Assembly (NCBI GenBank): GCA_018662305.1
Contig: JABJGI010000088.1
Coordinates: forward strand, 1-43,788
Direction: 5' to 3'
DNA: 43,788 bases
Source of the DNA: Porticoccaceae bacterium
Lineage (GTDB): Bacteria > Pseudomonadota > Gammaproteobacteria > Pseudomonadales > GM7GCV1
Both the position numbers and the translations under genes were made by a program. Positions 24,887-33,019 of the stretch are shown here, piece after piece; positions within the stretch are counted from its first letter, which is position 1, and the number at the start of each line of letters is the position of its first letter. The notes under the pieces are model-generated. The model searched no databases. It was not told the origin of the DNA and saw only the letters and a list, made by a program, of their open reading frames with translations.

Positions 24887-25766
24887 TTGGGGTGCCTTGA
24901 TAATCTCCAGGGAATACCAGGTAATAATCTCCACCCAGATACTGATCCTGATCAACGTGGTAATGATATTCAGCGTCCTCAGGATCTGCACCAGTGTGCT
25001 GCGTGATTGAGGTGTGGCCATTTGACTCATCGAGATCAGTCGGATAATCAGCAGTGGAATAGCATTTCCGGCCGTAGATGAAGAAGCCGTCAGCGATAAT
25101 TCCGATTAGGGCATCGTCATCGTAGGAGATGGCTCTAGGTTCGAGATGGTAATGATAGGTCTGAGGCCCAGTGTGTGCACCGCTATAGTCCAAACCTTGT
25201 GCCACTCCAATACTTACGTCACCAGTGCCCTCCTGGTCATTGAACAGGGGCGAACCGCTAAGAGCGATACCGATGGCTCCCAATGAGGTGGATGAAGTAG
25301 ATGATGCTTTTTCGGCAACAACTGGAACAGATAAATCGTAATCATTTACGTATTCATCAATATAGCCAGGACTAGAAGAACCTGAGGCGTTTTCCGGATC
25401 CGGATCCCCAAAAACAGCTGGAAAAAGAGGTGCAACCCAGAGGCCACTGGAACCATCAGGGTCCCAGTAGGGAGATGTATGGTCTGGTTTTCCGTCTGAT
25501 TCAAATGCAACGGTACAACCATCCGCAGACAACACCGTATCTACGTTGGGTGCAGCAACAAATTCCAGGAAAGCTCCCGACAGTTCCGTTTTAGGCTCAG
25601 CGCAGGTTTCAGAAGATGTTACAGGGGTGTCCGTATCACCTGTGTCAGTATCGCCACTGGTTACGCCTCCCGAAGAAGACGAACCACCACCTCCACCACA
25701 AGCCGCTAACAAAGCGATGGTAGATAGGCTAGTCAAAGCAATTTTTAAATATCTTGAATAGATCAC
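24873..25766 (-). CDS. YHYH-domain lipoprotein, downstream copy
   Basis: A 297-residue lipoprotein. GTG 25766 starts a short signal ending in the lipobox LAAC (C23), then a Gly/Ser/Thr/Asp-rich spacer. The mature domain carries two YHYH motifs, QTYHYHLEP (about 204-207) and AEYHYHVDQ (about 267-270), which define the YHYH family (PF14240 from memory; function unknown). The histidine pairs could bind metal. I chose GTG because GGGGA lies 8 bases upstream and because the tandem copy starts in the same way; the frame is open about 73 codons further up, which is intergenic sequence. The two copies look about two-thirds identical and have exactly the same length. Confidence 0.85.
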   Translation of the reverse strand: MIYSRYLKIALTSLSTIALLAACGGGGGSSSSGGVTSGDTDTGDTDTPVTSSETCAEPKTELSGAFLEFVAAPNVDTVLSADGCTVAFESDGKPDHTSPYWDPDGSSGLWVAPLFPAVFGDPDPENASGSSSPGYIDEYVNDYDLSVPVVAEKASSTSSTSLGAIGIALSGSPLFNDQEGTGDVSIGVAQGLDYSGAHTGPQTYHYHLEPRAISYDDDALIGIIADGFFIYGRKCYSTADYPTDLDESNGHTSITQHTGADPEDAEYHYHVDQDQYLGGDYYLVFPGDYQGTPNAIN

Positions 25767-25806
25767 AATTTTAGTCCCCAACTGTTTTGTAACTCCTAAC
25801 GGAAAG

Positions 25807-25826
25807 TACTTAACAAAAGTGAACAA
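25807..25826 (-). promoter_or_regulatory. Conserved upstream element, copy 1
   Basis: Minus-strand TTGTTCACTTTTGTTAAGTA lies 41 bases before the downstream YHYH start. It is identical over 20 bases, at the same distance, in front of the other copy. It is either promoter sequence or an operator kept since the duplication; flanking bases have diverged, which suggests selection on the element. Confidence 0.5.
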
Positions 25827-25860
25827 AGCTTGGAGAGATTGTGTGGTGTTAGCGGTTACA

Positions 25861-25893
25861 TCGTGCAGATTTCGGTAGCCGTTATCTGCACGA
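25861..25893. repeat. Perfect inverted repeat between the two YHYH genes
   Basis: TCGTGCAGAT and ATCTGCACGA pair perfectly across 13 bases, and the loop itself holds a CGG/CCG mini-stem. No T-run follows on either strand, so it is not a classical terminator. It may end the upstream YHYH mRNA, protect it, or be an operator for the downstream copy. Confidence 0.6.
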
Positions 25894-25950
25894 GTAATCC
25901 GATCGAAAGTATTAGCGCAGTGCATTTTGAAGACTGGCTCGCTTTCGACC

Positions 25951-26844
25951 TTAGTTAATTGCGTTTGGAGTGCCTTGGAAATCACCAGGGAAAAGCAGGT
26001 AATAGCCAGAACCTTCCGTCAGATATTCATCCTGATCAATATGATAGTGATAAACCTCTTCACTCCCATCCTCTGGCGTCATACCGATATGTCCATTCGA
26101 CTGATCCAAATCAGTTGGATATTCTCCGGTCGTAAATTCTCTCCGGCCGTATATAAAAAACCCATCCGCCATAATTCCTACCAAATTAAAATTGTCTTCT
26201 GAAATCGCCTTAGGCTCTAGATGATAGTGATAGGTTTGTGGGCCAGTATGGGCACCATTCCTATCTAGACCTTCTGCAACTCCAGGACCCACATCTCCAT
26301 TACCTTCTTGATCATTAAAAATGGGCGTTCCACTAAGGGCTATCCCGATTGCTCCCAGAGAGGTGGATGAAGGAGAAGCAGCTTTCTCAGCGTAGACAGG
26401 CACAGTTAAATTAAAGACGTTAATGTAGTCGTCAATAAATCCCGGACTGGCTCGGCCGGAGTGATTTTCTCGATCAGGGTTACCAAAAATCTCGGGGTTT
26501 TCATGGGCGACCCAAAGGCCGCTGGATCCATCCGGGTCCCAATAAGGTGAGGTGTGATCGGGCTTGCCGTCAGATTCTAGGGAAACCGTACAGCCATCTG
26601 AGGACAGCACTGCCTCCACATTAGGTGCTGCAACAAATTCAAGATACGCGCCTGACAATGAGTCTACACAGATTGCAGAGGAAGTTGTCACACCACCAGA
26701 GTCCCCGGCACCGCTAACCGTACCCGTCTCAATACCACTGCTAGTATCACTTTCATTAGATGAAGAACCGCTACCTCCGCATGCGCTTAAAATCAGAATA
26801 GCGCTGACACTGGCAAGCATTCTTGGATATTTTGAGTAATTCAC
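25951..26844 (-). CDS. YHYH-domain lipoprotein, upstream copy
   Basis: A tandem paralogue of the previous YHYH gene, also 297 residues, exactly 1078 bases upstream. GTG 26844 has GGAG seven bases before it. The signal ends in the lipobox LSAC (C22), followed by a Gly/Ser/Asn-rich spacer that has diverged from the other copy. The domain is well kept (LEFVAAPNV, SDGKPDHTSPYWDPDGSSGLW, TSLGAIGIALSG, HTGPQTYHYHLEP, VYHYHIDQDEY, FPGDFQGTPNAIN). Unlike the copy, this one lacks the GRKCYS cysteine (it has GRREFT). It is probably transcribed from its own promoter, since metZ is 163 bases upstream with a hairpin between. Confidence 0.85.
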   Translation of the reverse strand: MNYSKYPRMLASVSAILILSACGGSGSSSNESDTSSGIETGTVSGAGDSGGVTTSSAICVDSLSGAYLEFVAAPNVEAVLSSDGCTVSLESDGKPDHTSPYWDPDGSSGLWVAHENPEIFGNPDRENHSGRASPGFIDDYINVFNLTVPVYAEKAASPSSTSLGAIGIALSGTPIFNDQEGNGDVGPGVAEGLDRNGAHTGPQTYHYHLEPKAISEDNFNLVGIMADGFFIYGRREFTTGEYPTDLDQSNGHIGMTPEDGSEEVYHYHIDQDEYLTEGSGYYLLFPGDFQGTPNAIN

Positions 26845-26884
26845 AATTTGTCTCCGCAACTTTATTTCAGTTCGGAACAAAGGC

Positions 26885-26904
26885 TACTTAACAAAAGTGA
26901 ACAA
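26885..26904 (-). promoter_or_regulatory. Conserved upstream element, copy 2
   Basis: The same 20 bases as at 25807-25826, again 41 bases before the GTG start of a YHYH gene. Confidence 0.5.
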
Positions 26905-26962
26905 CCCGTGGAGTAATTGCGCGGGTTTCTAGTGTATCTCTAGGAGTATTTCGTTTTGGTGG

Positions 26963-26992
26963 AAGGTGCAGAGAAAGTTTTCTTTGCACCTT
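26963..26992. terminator. Hairpin after metZ
   Basis: An 8-base stem, AAGGTGCA/TGCACCTT, is extended inward by AGAA/TTCT. No clear T-run follows in the metZ direction, so this may be a weak or factor-assisted terminator separating metZ from the YHYH cluster. Confidence 0.45.
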
Positions 26993-27007
26993 AATAAGCG
27001 TAAAACG

Positions 27008-28189
27008 CTAAAGTCGATCTAAGCCCAAGGACAGATCAGCTTTAATGTCCTCAATATGTTCCAGACCAACTGCAACCCGTATCAGGTTTTCTGTTATGCC
27101 CGCAGCAGCGCGCTCTTCGTCGGAAATTCGACCATGAGTGGTTGTAGCTGGATGAACAATAGTAGTTTTGGCATCGCCTAGATTGGCAGTAAGACTTAGC
27201 AATTCAGTTGAATTGATTACCTTCCAGGCCTCGTCTCTTCCTCCCCTTACTCGGAAAGACAACACTCCGCCATATCCAGACATCTGCTGTGATGCTAACT
27301 GATGGGCTGGGTGATCTATCAAACCTGCATAGAAGACCTGTTCTACCTTTGGGTGCGCCTGCAGCCATTCGGCTAGCGCTGTCGCGTTCTCACAATGGGC
27401 ACGCACACGCACGCCCAAAGTTTCTAGACCTTTAAGGAATACCCAGGCATTAAAGGGACTCATACAGGGTCCACAGGATCGCAGAAACCCTACAACTTCC
27501 GCCATCTGCTCTTTGCTGCCAAGCACTGCGCCACCAAGACATCTGCCCTGCCCGTCAATATATTTGGTGGCGGAATGAATAATAATATCCGCACCTAGCT
27601 CCAGAGGTTTTTGCAGGATGGGCGTTGCAAAGCAGTTGTCCACTGCCAGCCATGCACCCGCTGATTTGGCAATTTCTGCCAGCGCAGGAATATCAGCCAC
27701 TTCACAAAGTGGATTAGAGGGAGACTCGAGAAAAAACAGTTTGGTGTTTTCCTGGCAGGCGCTTTTCCAAGCATCAAGATCTGTTAGTCCAACATAGGTC
27801 GTCGAAACCCCCATCTTGGCCATAAACTTGTTCAGCAACATAGTCGTGCTACCAAACACATCTCTTGAGCAAACAATATGATCGCCTGACTGCAGCAGAG
27901 CCATGCAGGTGCTCAGTATTGCTGCCATACCCGATGAAGTAGCGACACAGGATTCAGCCCCCTCCATAAGCGCCAAACGCTCTTCAAAGGCTTTTACCGT
28001 CGGATTGGTGTAACGGCTATAGACATTACCCTCTTCCTCACCGGAAAAGCGCTCAGCAGCCTGCGCAGCATCCTCAAAGAGGTAGCTTGAAGTGAGATAC
28101 ATCAGCTCGGAGTGTTCCCCCTGCTCGCTTCGATCTATACCGCCGCGAATAGCCCATGTTTCTGTTTGATAATCCTTTGTATCTGCCAT
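27008..28189 (-). CDS. metZ: O-succinylhomoserine sulfhydrylase
   Basis: MetZ, 393 residues, is a PLP enzyme of the Cys/Met metabolism family. It makes homocysteine directly from O-succinylhomoserine and sulfide, giving methionine without a cystathionine step. The PLP lysine is K209 in DIIIHSATKYIDGQGR, and VYSRYTNPT and LESPSNPLCEVADI are the other family blocks. Cystathionine gamma-synthase relatives look similar; the position directly after purF (17 bases), as in Pseudomonas, supports MetZ. It is the last gene of the folC-SPOR-cvpA-purF-metZ run. Confidence 0.92.
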   Translation of the reverse strand: MADTKDYQTETWAIRGGIDRSEQGEHSELMYLTSSYLFEDAAQAAERFSGEEEGNVYSRYTNPTVKAFEERLALMEGAESCVATSSGMAAILSTCMALLQSGDHIVCSRDVFGSTTMLLNKFMAKMGVSTTYVGLTDLDAWKSACQENTKLFFLESPSNPLCEVADIPALAEIAKSAGAWLAVDNCFATPILQKPLELGADIIIHSATKYIDGQGRCLGGAVLGSKEQMAEVVGFLRSCGPCMSPFNAWVFLKGLETLGVRVRAHCENATALAEWLQAHPKVEQVFYAGLIDHPAHQLASQQMSGYGGVLSFRVRGGRDEAWKVINSTELLSLTANLGDAKTTIVHPATTTHGRISDEERAAAGITENLIRVAVGLEHIEDIKADLSLGLDRL

Positions 28190-28206
28190 CGAGTTAAACC
28201 AGTTCT

Positions 28207-29742
28207 TTATTGCCCTCGAGCATCGGCGGCGTCGTTATATAAACCAACTGTGGAAGTTTCTTCGCCGATATTACCTGCTTCGCTGCGAACCGAATCTTTT
28301 CGTTGATCATCGATTGAGCCCAAATAAGCTTCATCTATGTCTCCGGTGACGTATTCACCGGTAAACACAGAGCACTCAAACTCTTTAATCTCAGGGTTGC
28401 CCTCAGCGGAGGCGGCGATTAAATCTTCTAAATCCTGATAGATCAACCAATCTGCACCAATTAATTCAGCGATTTCCTCTTCGGAGCGGCCATGAGCAAT
28501 CAGCTCATGAGCCGAGGGCATATCGATACCGTAAACATTTGGGTAGCGAACCGGTGGCGCGGCTGACGCAAAATAGACTTTGTTGGCACCCGCATCCCGA
28601 GCCATCTGAACAATCTGTGTACAGGTGGTTCCGCGCACAATGGAGTCATCCACCAGCAAAACATTCCGGCCAGCAAACTCTGGGCCTATGGCATTCAATT
28701 TCTGGCGTACCGATTTCTTACGCACTGCCTGACCGGGCATGATGAAAGTTCGACCGATGTAGCGATTCTTCATCAAACCTTCCCGCAGCTTGATACCTAA
28801 CTTTTCGGCAAGCGCCTGCGCTGCTACACGACTGGTATCGGGAATTGGAATAATAACGTCAATATCGTGATCCGGACGTAAGCGCTCAATCTTATCCGCC
28901 AAGCGATACCCCTGACGCAGACGGGTTTTATACATATGAATTCCGTCAATCTCCGAATCAGGGCGCGCCAAATACACGTGCTCAAATATGCAGGGTACTG
29001 TTCTGGCATTCTCTGCACACTGTCTGCGCAGCATTTGATAGTTGCTATCGATATAAACGGCCTCACCGGGCTGCACGTCATCCAGCAATTCAAAACCAAG
29101 TACGGAAAGTGCGGAAGATTCCGAAGCAATAATATATTCCGTTATGCCTTTTCGCTCCCGGCTTCCTATCACCATGGGACGAATACCCAGCGGATCTCTA
29201 AAACCAAGCAAGCCATGCCCGGCAATAAGCGCGACACAAGCATAGGCTCCTGAGCAGCGCTTATGGAGCTCGGCGACTGAATTAAAAATATCTTCCGCTG
29301 AAGGCTCTAGAGAATCGAGTTTGTTGAGTTCGTGAGCCAGTACATTGAGGATAACTTCGGAGTCGGAATCCGTATTGAGGTGACGCTTGTCTGCTTTATA
29401 TAACTCAGAGCGCAGCTTGTCCGAATTTACCAAGTTACCGTTGTGAGCCAGACTGATGCCATAGGGCGAATTCACGTAAAAGGGTTGAGCCAAAGCAGGA
29501 CCTGATGCCCCGGCAGTCGGATAGCGACAATGCCCAATACCGAAGTTGCCTATCAGGTTTTCCATATCCCTAGAGCGGAAGACCGAACGAACCAATCCGA
29601 GGCCCTTTTTCTGAAACAAATGCCCCTCGTCACAAGTGACAATGCCCGCAGCATCCTGCCCGCGATGCTGAAGTACTGTCAGTGCATCATAAAGCTCGGT
29701 ATTGACGGGTTTTTGGCTTGAAATTCCAACGATTCCACACAT
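28207..29742 (-). CDS. purF: Amidophosphoribosyltransferase
   Basis: PurF, 511 residues, catalyses the first committed step of purine synthesis (PRPP plus glutamine to phosphoribosylamine). It begins MCGIVGIS, so C2 is the N-terminal nucleophile of the glutaminase half after Met removal; no propeptide is present. The phosphoribosyltransferase half has the PRPP loop VLLVDDSIVRGTT. The start follows the cvpA stop with no gap, so translation is coupled. The size is like the E. coli enzyme. Confidence 0.97.
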   Translation of the reverse strand: MCGIVGISSQKPVNTELYDALTVLQHRGQDAAGIVTCDEGHLFQKKGLGLVRSVFRSRDMENLIGNFGIGHCRYPTAGASGPALAQPFYVNSPYGISLAHNGNLVNSDKLRSELYKADKRHLNTDSDSEVILNVLAHELNKLDSLEPSAEDIFNSVAELHKRCSGAYACVALIAGHGLLGFRDPLGIRPMVIGSRERKGITEYIIASESSALSVLGFELLDDVQPGEAVYIDSNYQMLRRQCAENARTVPCIFEHVYLARPDSEIDGIHMYKTRLRQGYRLADKIERLRPDHDIDVIIPIPDTSRVAAQALAEKLGIKLREGLMKNRYIGRTFIMPGQAVRKKSVRQKLNAIGPEFAGRNVLLVDDSIVRGTTCTQIVQMARDAGANKVYFASAAPPVRYPNVYGIDMPSAHELIAHGRSEEEIAELIGADWLIYQDLEDLIAASAEGNPEIKEFECSVFTGEYVTGDIDEAYLGSIDDQRKDSVRSEAGNIGEETSTVGLYNDAADARGQ

Positions 29743-30285
29743 TTATTCTGTCTCGCTGCTTTCGCTATCAGTTGTAAGGTCTGTTTCTGTGACAAGGTCT
29801 GTTGTCCATGAAGTCAGGGAACTGAGCACTTCCTTGGCCCAGCCTTCAAATTCGAGAAAATGCGGGATAAATAGAGATTCTTCCCACCAACTTGCATCTT
29901 GAACCGGATCAATGGCCGGCAAAAAGATGAGGATTACTAATACGACTATAAGCCCGCGCACTAACCCAAAAACTGCACCCAGCGTACGATCAGTTCCGCT
30001 CAAGCCGGTTGCTTTGGCGAGCTTGCTGAGTAAATGAGCCAGTAGTCCGCCAAGAATGAGCACGACGATAAAAATGCAGGCTCCGCCGGCTAGATCAAGA
30101 ATTACTGGATTCAGCTCAGGGTCTAGCGGCAATGCTTGCCCAACGGGCGTCCTGAATAGAAAAGATAGTACCAAGGCACAAGCCCAGGTGGCGAGGGAAA
30201 ATACTTCTTTTATAAAGCCGCGAAATAGGCCGACAAGTGCAGATATGGCGAGTACAACCAGTATTGCTAAATCGGCTCCGGTCAT
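29743..30285 (-). CDS. cvpA: CvpA family membrane protein
   Basis: CvpA, about 180 residues, is an inner-membrane protein needed for colicin V production in E. coli and linked to envelope robustness; its activity is unsettled. It has four hydrophobic helices and the family blocks GLFRGFIKEVFSLATW and RTLGAVFGLVRGLIVV. The tail is acidic and Ser/Thr-rich. I use ATG 30285 (MTGADLAILVVL), the usual start; the frame is open 11 codons further up, and neither start has a strong ribosome site. It sits immediately before purF, the classical cvpA-purF pair. Confidence 0.92.
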   Translation of the reverse strand: MTGADLAILVVLAISALVGLFRGFIKEVFSLATWACALVLSFLFRTPVGQALPLDPELNPVILDLAGGACIFIVVLILGGLLAHLLSKLAKATGLSGTDRTLGAVFGLVRGLIVVLVILIFLPAIDPVQDASWWEESLFIPHFLEFEGWAKEVLSSLTSWTTDLVTETDLTTDSESSETE

Positions 30286-30351
30286 GGTCGAGTCGAGGTC
30301 GGCTTGAGAAGCCAGCATTCTATCAAAGCGAAAGCCATGATAGGTAAAAGC

Positions 30352-30897
30352 TTAGGGTTCAAAACGCAACAAAATTGCCTGATTGTCTAATTGCTGATTA
30401 AGGCGATTGAAGGTATCTCTTGTTTCATCAGAGTTAATTATCGGACCAACGTATACCTTATAGAGATTGGGATTATCTGCATCGCCGAGTGTGAGTCGAA
30501 AATAAGACTCGTAGCCTTGATTGGTCAACTCTTGATTCAGGCTCTCAGCGTTATCAAGCAGTGCAAAGCTACCCACTTGAATTACCCAGGCATTGGGCAT
30601 TCCAGATTCATTGAGCAGCGGATCGGCAAGATCTTCCGGATCAACAGCGTCGGTATTCTCGTCAGGATTGAATAGCTCGCTCAAATCAATTTCTTTGGCT
30701 TCAAAGGGAGCCACAGGCGCAACAATATCCAGAGGCTCTACTTCAATCTGACGCTCTGGTATCTGCGAGTCGCGGCTGATTTCAAATTCTTCCTGAGATA
30801 CGAACAGGAGTGGGTAGAAAATCAACGCAAGGCAAAGAATTACCAGGGTTCCTATCAAGCGCTCTCTTAAGGGTGGTTTAGCCAATTTTCCTTCCAT
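30352..30897 (-). CDS. SPOR-domain membrane protein, DedD-like
   Basis: A 181-residue inner-membrane protein with a short cytoplasmic N-terminus, one helix (LIGTLVILCLALIFYPLLFV) and an acidic periplasmic spacer. The C-terminal SPOR domain (about 103-180: NAWVIQVGSFALLDNAESLNQ ... LYKVYVGPI) binds denuded glycan at the division septum. DedD has this layout and this genomic place after folC. It starts 9 bases after folC, so it is in the same operon. Confidence 0.92.
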   Translation of the reverse strand: MEGKLAKPPLRERLIGTLVILCLALIFYPLLFVSQEEFEISRDSQIPERQIEVEPLDIVAPVAPFEAKEIDLSELFNPDENTDAVDPEDLADPLLNESGMPNAWVIQVGSFALLDNAESLNQELTNQGYESYFRLTLGDADNPNLYKVYVGPIINSDETRDTFNRLNQQLDNQAILLRFEP

Positions 30898-30906
30898 TAA
30901 TTGCTG

Positions 30907-32166
30907 TCATTTCTCTGAGCTGACCTCTTCCTGAGCTAACTCAAGAAATGCCGACACGGTATAAAAAGAACCCGTCACCAGCAAGGGTATTTGTTCGCTT
31001 TTTGCCATAAATAGCTGATTTAAAGCGGCGCTGTCAGCAAGATCTAGAATCTCAATGTCCTGAATGCCCTGCTCGACCAACCTAGCTGCAATTTCTTCCG
31101 GCTGAAAGGCTCGAGGAGTATCCAAACGAAGGAGCTTCCAACTTTTCACTATTGGTTTTAAAAGACGGATCGCGTCGGAGCAGTCTTTATCCTGCATCAG
31201 TGAAAATGCTAGATCTACCTCAAACAGCCCCTCTTTTTTGATTCTCTGGCAAAGGTGAGAAAGACTCATAGCGTTGTGGGCGACATCAAGAATAAGTTCT
31301 CGCGAACCCAGTTCAAGCTTTTGGTACCGGCCGGCCAGCTCAGCGGACTCAAGTGCTGAAGCAATAATTCGGAGATTTCCCGGCCAGAGAAGCTCTATCA
31401 CCATAGCCGCAGACGCTAGGCTTTGGGGGTGTAGGGCAAGATTTTCTAATCGGATATTCTGATGCCCTATTCTCAGCTCGGCTGCTCCCTCCGAGTTCGT
31501 AATCAAAAAGTCTTGTCCCCAGGCATATCGGGTGGCAGACATCTGATCAGTCATTTGGTAAACAGTTTTTGGCATATCCGGTGAAGCTATGACGACCGGA
31601 ATATTTTCACGCAGCACACCACACTTTTCAGTGGCGATTGATTCCAAGTCGCTTCCCAACCAATCCATATGGTCGAGACCTATTGCAGTCAATACGACAA
31701 TATCGGTATCGATGATATTAACGGCGTCTAAGCGTCCACCCAATCCAACTTCAAGTATTAACAAGTCCGGTTGCTGTTCGGCGGCGATCAAAAGCGCTGC
31801 TAGCGCCCCATACTCAAAGTAACTTAGAAAAACACCCTTCTGTGTTTCGGCAACCTTTTTAAAAGCAGACAACAGCTGATCGTCATGTACGGGCTGACCA
31901 TCAATCTGAATACGCTCGTTGTAGCGAAGCAAGTGGGGTGAACTAAATGAAACAACGCTTTTACCCAGCGCCACAGCGGCAGATTGCGTCGCAGACAGGG
32001 TAGACCCCTTGCCATTGGTTCCCGCGATGGTCACAACCTTAGTGTTCGGAGATAGTTGAGGGAGCTTCTCATAGACCGATCTAATGCGATCTAGCCCCAA
32101 TTCAATGCGTGAAGGGTCTAGCTGCTCGAGCCAATCTAACCAGTTGTCTAGCCGTTTTGATTCCAT
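30907..32166 (-). CDS. folC: Folylpolyglutamate / dihydrofolate synthase
   Basis: FolC, 419 residues, is a Mur-ligase-fold enzyme that joins glutamate to dihydropteroate and then extends the polyglutamate tail of folates. The P-loop is in VVTIAGTNGKGSTLSA; VSFSSPHLLRYNERIQIDG, LDAVNIIDTDIVVLTAIGLDHMDWLG and LDVAHNAMS are the family blocks. ATG 32166 (MESKRLDNWLDWLEQ) is preferred to a start five codons upstream. trpA is only 45 bases upstream. In Pseudomonas the gene in this place is accD, which is absent here. Confidence 0.95.
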   Translation of the reverse strand: MESKRLDNWLDWLEQLDPSRIELGLDRIRSVYEKLPQLSPNTKVVTIAGTNGKGSTLSATQSAAVALGKSVVSFSSPHLLRYNERIQIDGQPVHDDQLLSAFKKVAETQKGVFLSYFEYGALAALLIAAEQQPDLLILEVGLGGRLDAVNIIDTDIVVLTAIGLDHMDWLGSDLESIATEKCGVLRENIPVVIASPDMPKTVYQMTDQMSATRYAWGQDFLITNSEGAAELRIGHQNIRLENLALHPQSLASAAMVIELLWPGNLRIIASALESAELAGRYQKLELGSRELILDVAHNAMSLSHLCQRIKKEGLFEVDLAFSLMQDKDCSDAIRLLKPIVKSWKLLRLDTPRAFQPEEIAARLVEQGIQDIEILDLADSAALNQLFMAKSEQIPLLVTGSFYTVSAFLELAQEEVSSEK

Positions 32167-32211
32167 GGGAGGCTCTAACAAAGTCGGTCTCCAATGAAGC
32201 GGGATAGCCCT

Positions 32212-33012
32212 TTAGTCAATGGCCTGACGAATCTCACTTAGGTAGGGTTTTAGTTTCTCCACAACTTCCGCTTGAGATTTACACTGACCAAGTAAATCGA
32301 CGATGGCACTTCCAATAACGACACCCTCAGCGCATGCAGAAACCGCCGAAGCTGACTCGGCATTTTTGATGCCAAATCCGACACAGACTGGCAGATCGGA
32401 CAGCCCCTTAATAGTTTCGACTCGAGCCTGTACCTCGGATATATCTAGCTTGGCTGAGCCAGTAACTCCTTTAAGGGAAACGTAGTAAAGAAAACCACTG
32501 GCGGTATCAACAATACTCTGCATTCTCTCGTCGGAGGTGGTGGGCGCGACTAGGAAGACATTAACCAATCCCACCTTTTCAAAAACAGAGGTATAGCCCT
32601 CGGCTTCTTCGGGAGGCAAATCCACCGTTAGAACACCATCCACGCCAGAGCTCTGGGCCTGATTGGCGAAATTCTCTATACCCATCCACTCAATGGGATT
32701 GGTGTAACCCATCAGGACAATGGGAGTATCCGAATCAGTTTTGCGGAACTCAGCCACCAATTGGAATATATTCTTTAGTCCAACCTTGTTGGCTAAAGCT
32801 CTTTCGTGACCACGCTGAATAGAAGGCCCTTCAGCAGAAGGATCGGAGAACGGCACCCCTACTTCAAGAATATTTGCGCCCGCTTTCACAAGGCAATGCA
32901 TGGCAGTCAAACTAGCATCCAGATCAGGGTCGCCAGCAACCAGATAGGTGACCAAAGCTGTTCTATGTTCTGATTTCAGCCCATTCAGGCAGGTGTCTAT
33001 ACGGTTTGTCAT
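32212..33012 (-). CDS. trpA: Tryptophan synthase alpha chain
   Basis: TrpA, 266 residues, splits indole-3-glycerol phosphate to indole, which passes to TrpB. The catalytic E49 equivalent is in NILEVGVPFSDP. The second catalytic position, D60 in E. coli (LADGP), is glutamate here (SAEGPSIQ), a conservative change. The start is ATG 33012 (MTNRIDTCLNGLKSEHRTAL), 7 bases after the trpB stop; the frame remains open inside trpB, but that is not used. It is coupled to trpB. Confidence 0.96.
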   Translation of the reverse strand: MTNRIDTCLNGLKSEHRTALVTYLVAGDPDLDASLTAMHCLVKAGANILEVGVPFSDPSAEGPSIQRGHERALANKVGLKNIFQLVAEFRKTDSDTPIVLMGYTNPIEWMGIENFANQAQSSGVDGVLTVDLPPEEAEGYTSVFEKVGLVNVFLVAPTTSDERMQSIVDTASGFLYYVSLKGVTGSAKLDISEVQARVETIKGLSDLPVCVGFGIKNAESASAVSACAEGVVIGSAIVDLLGQCKSQAEVVEKLKPYLSEIRQAID

Positions 33013-33019
33013 CTGCGGT

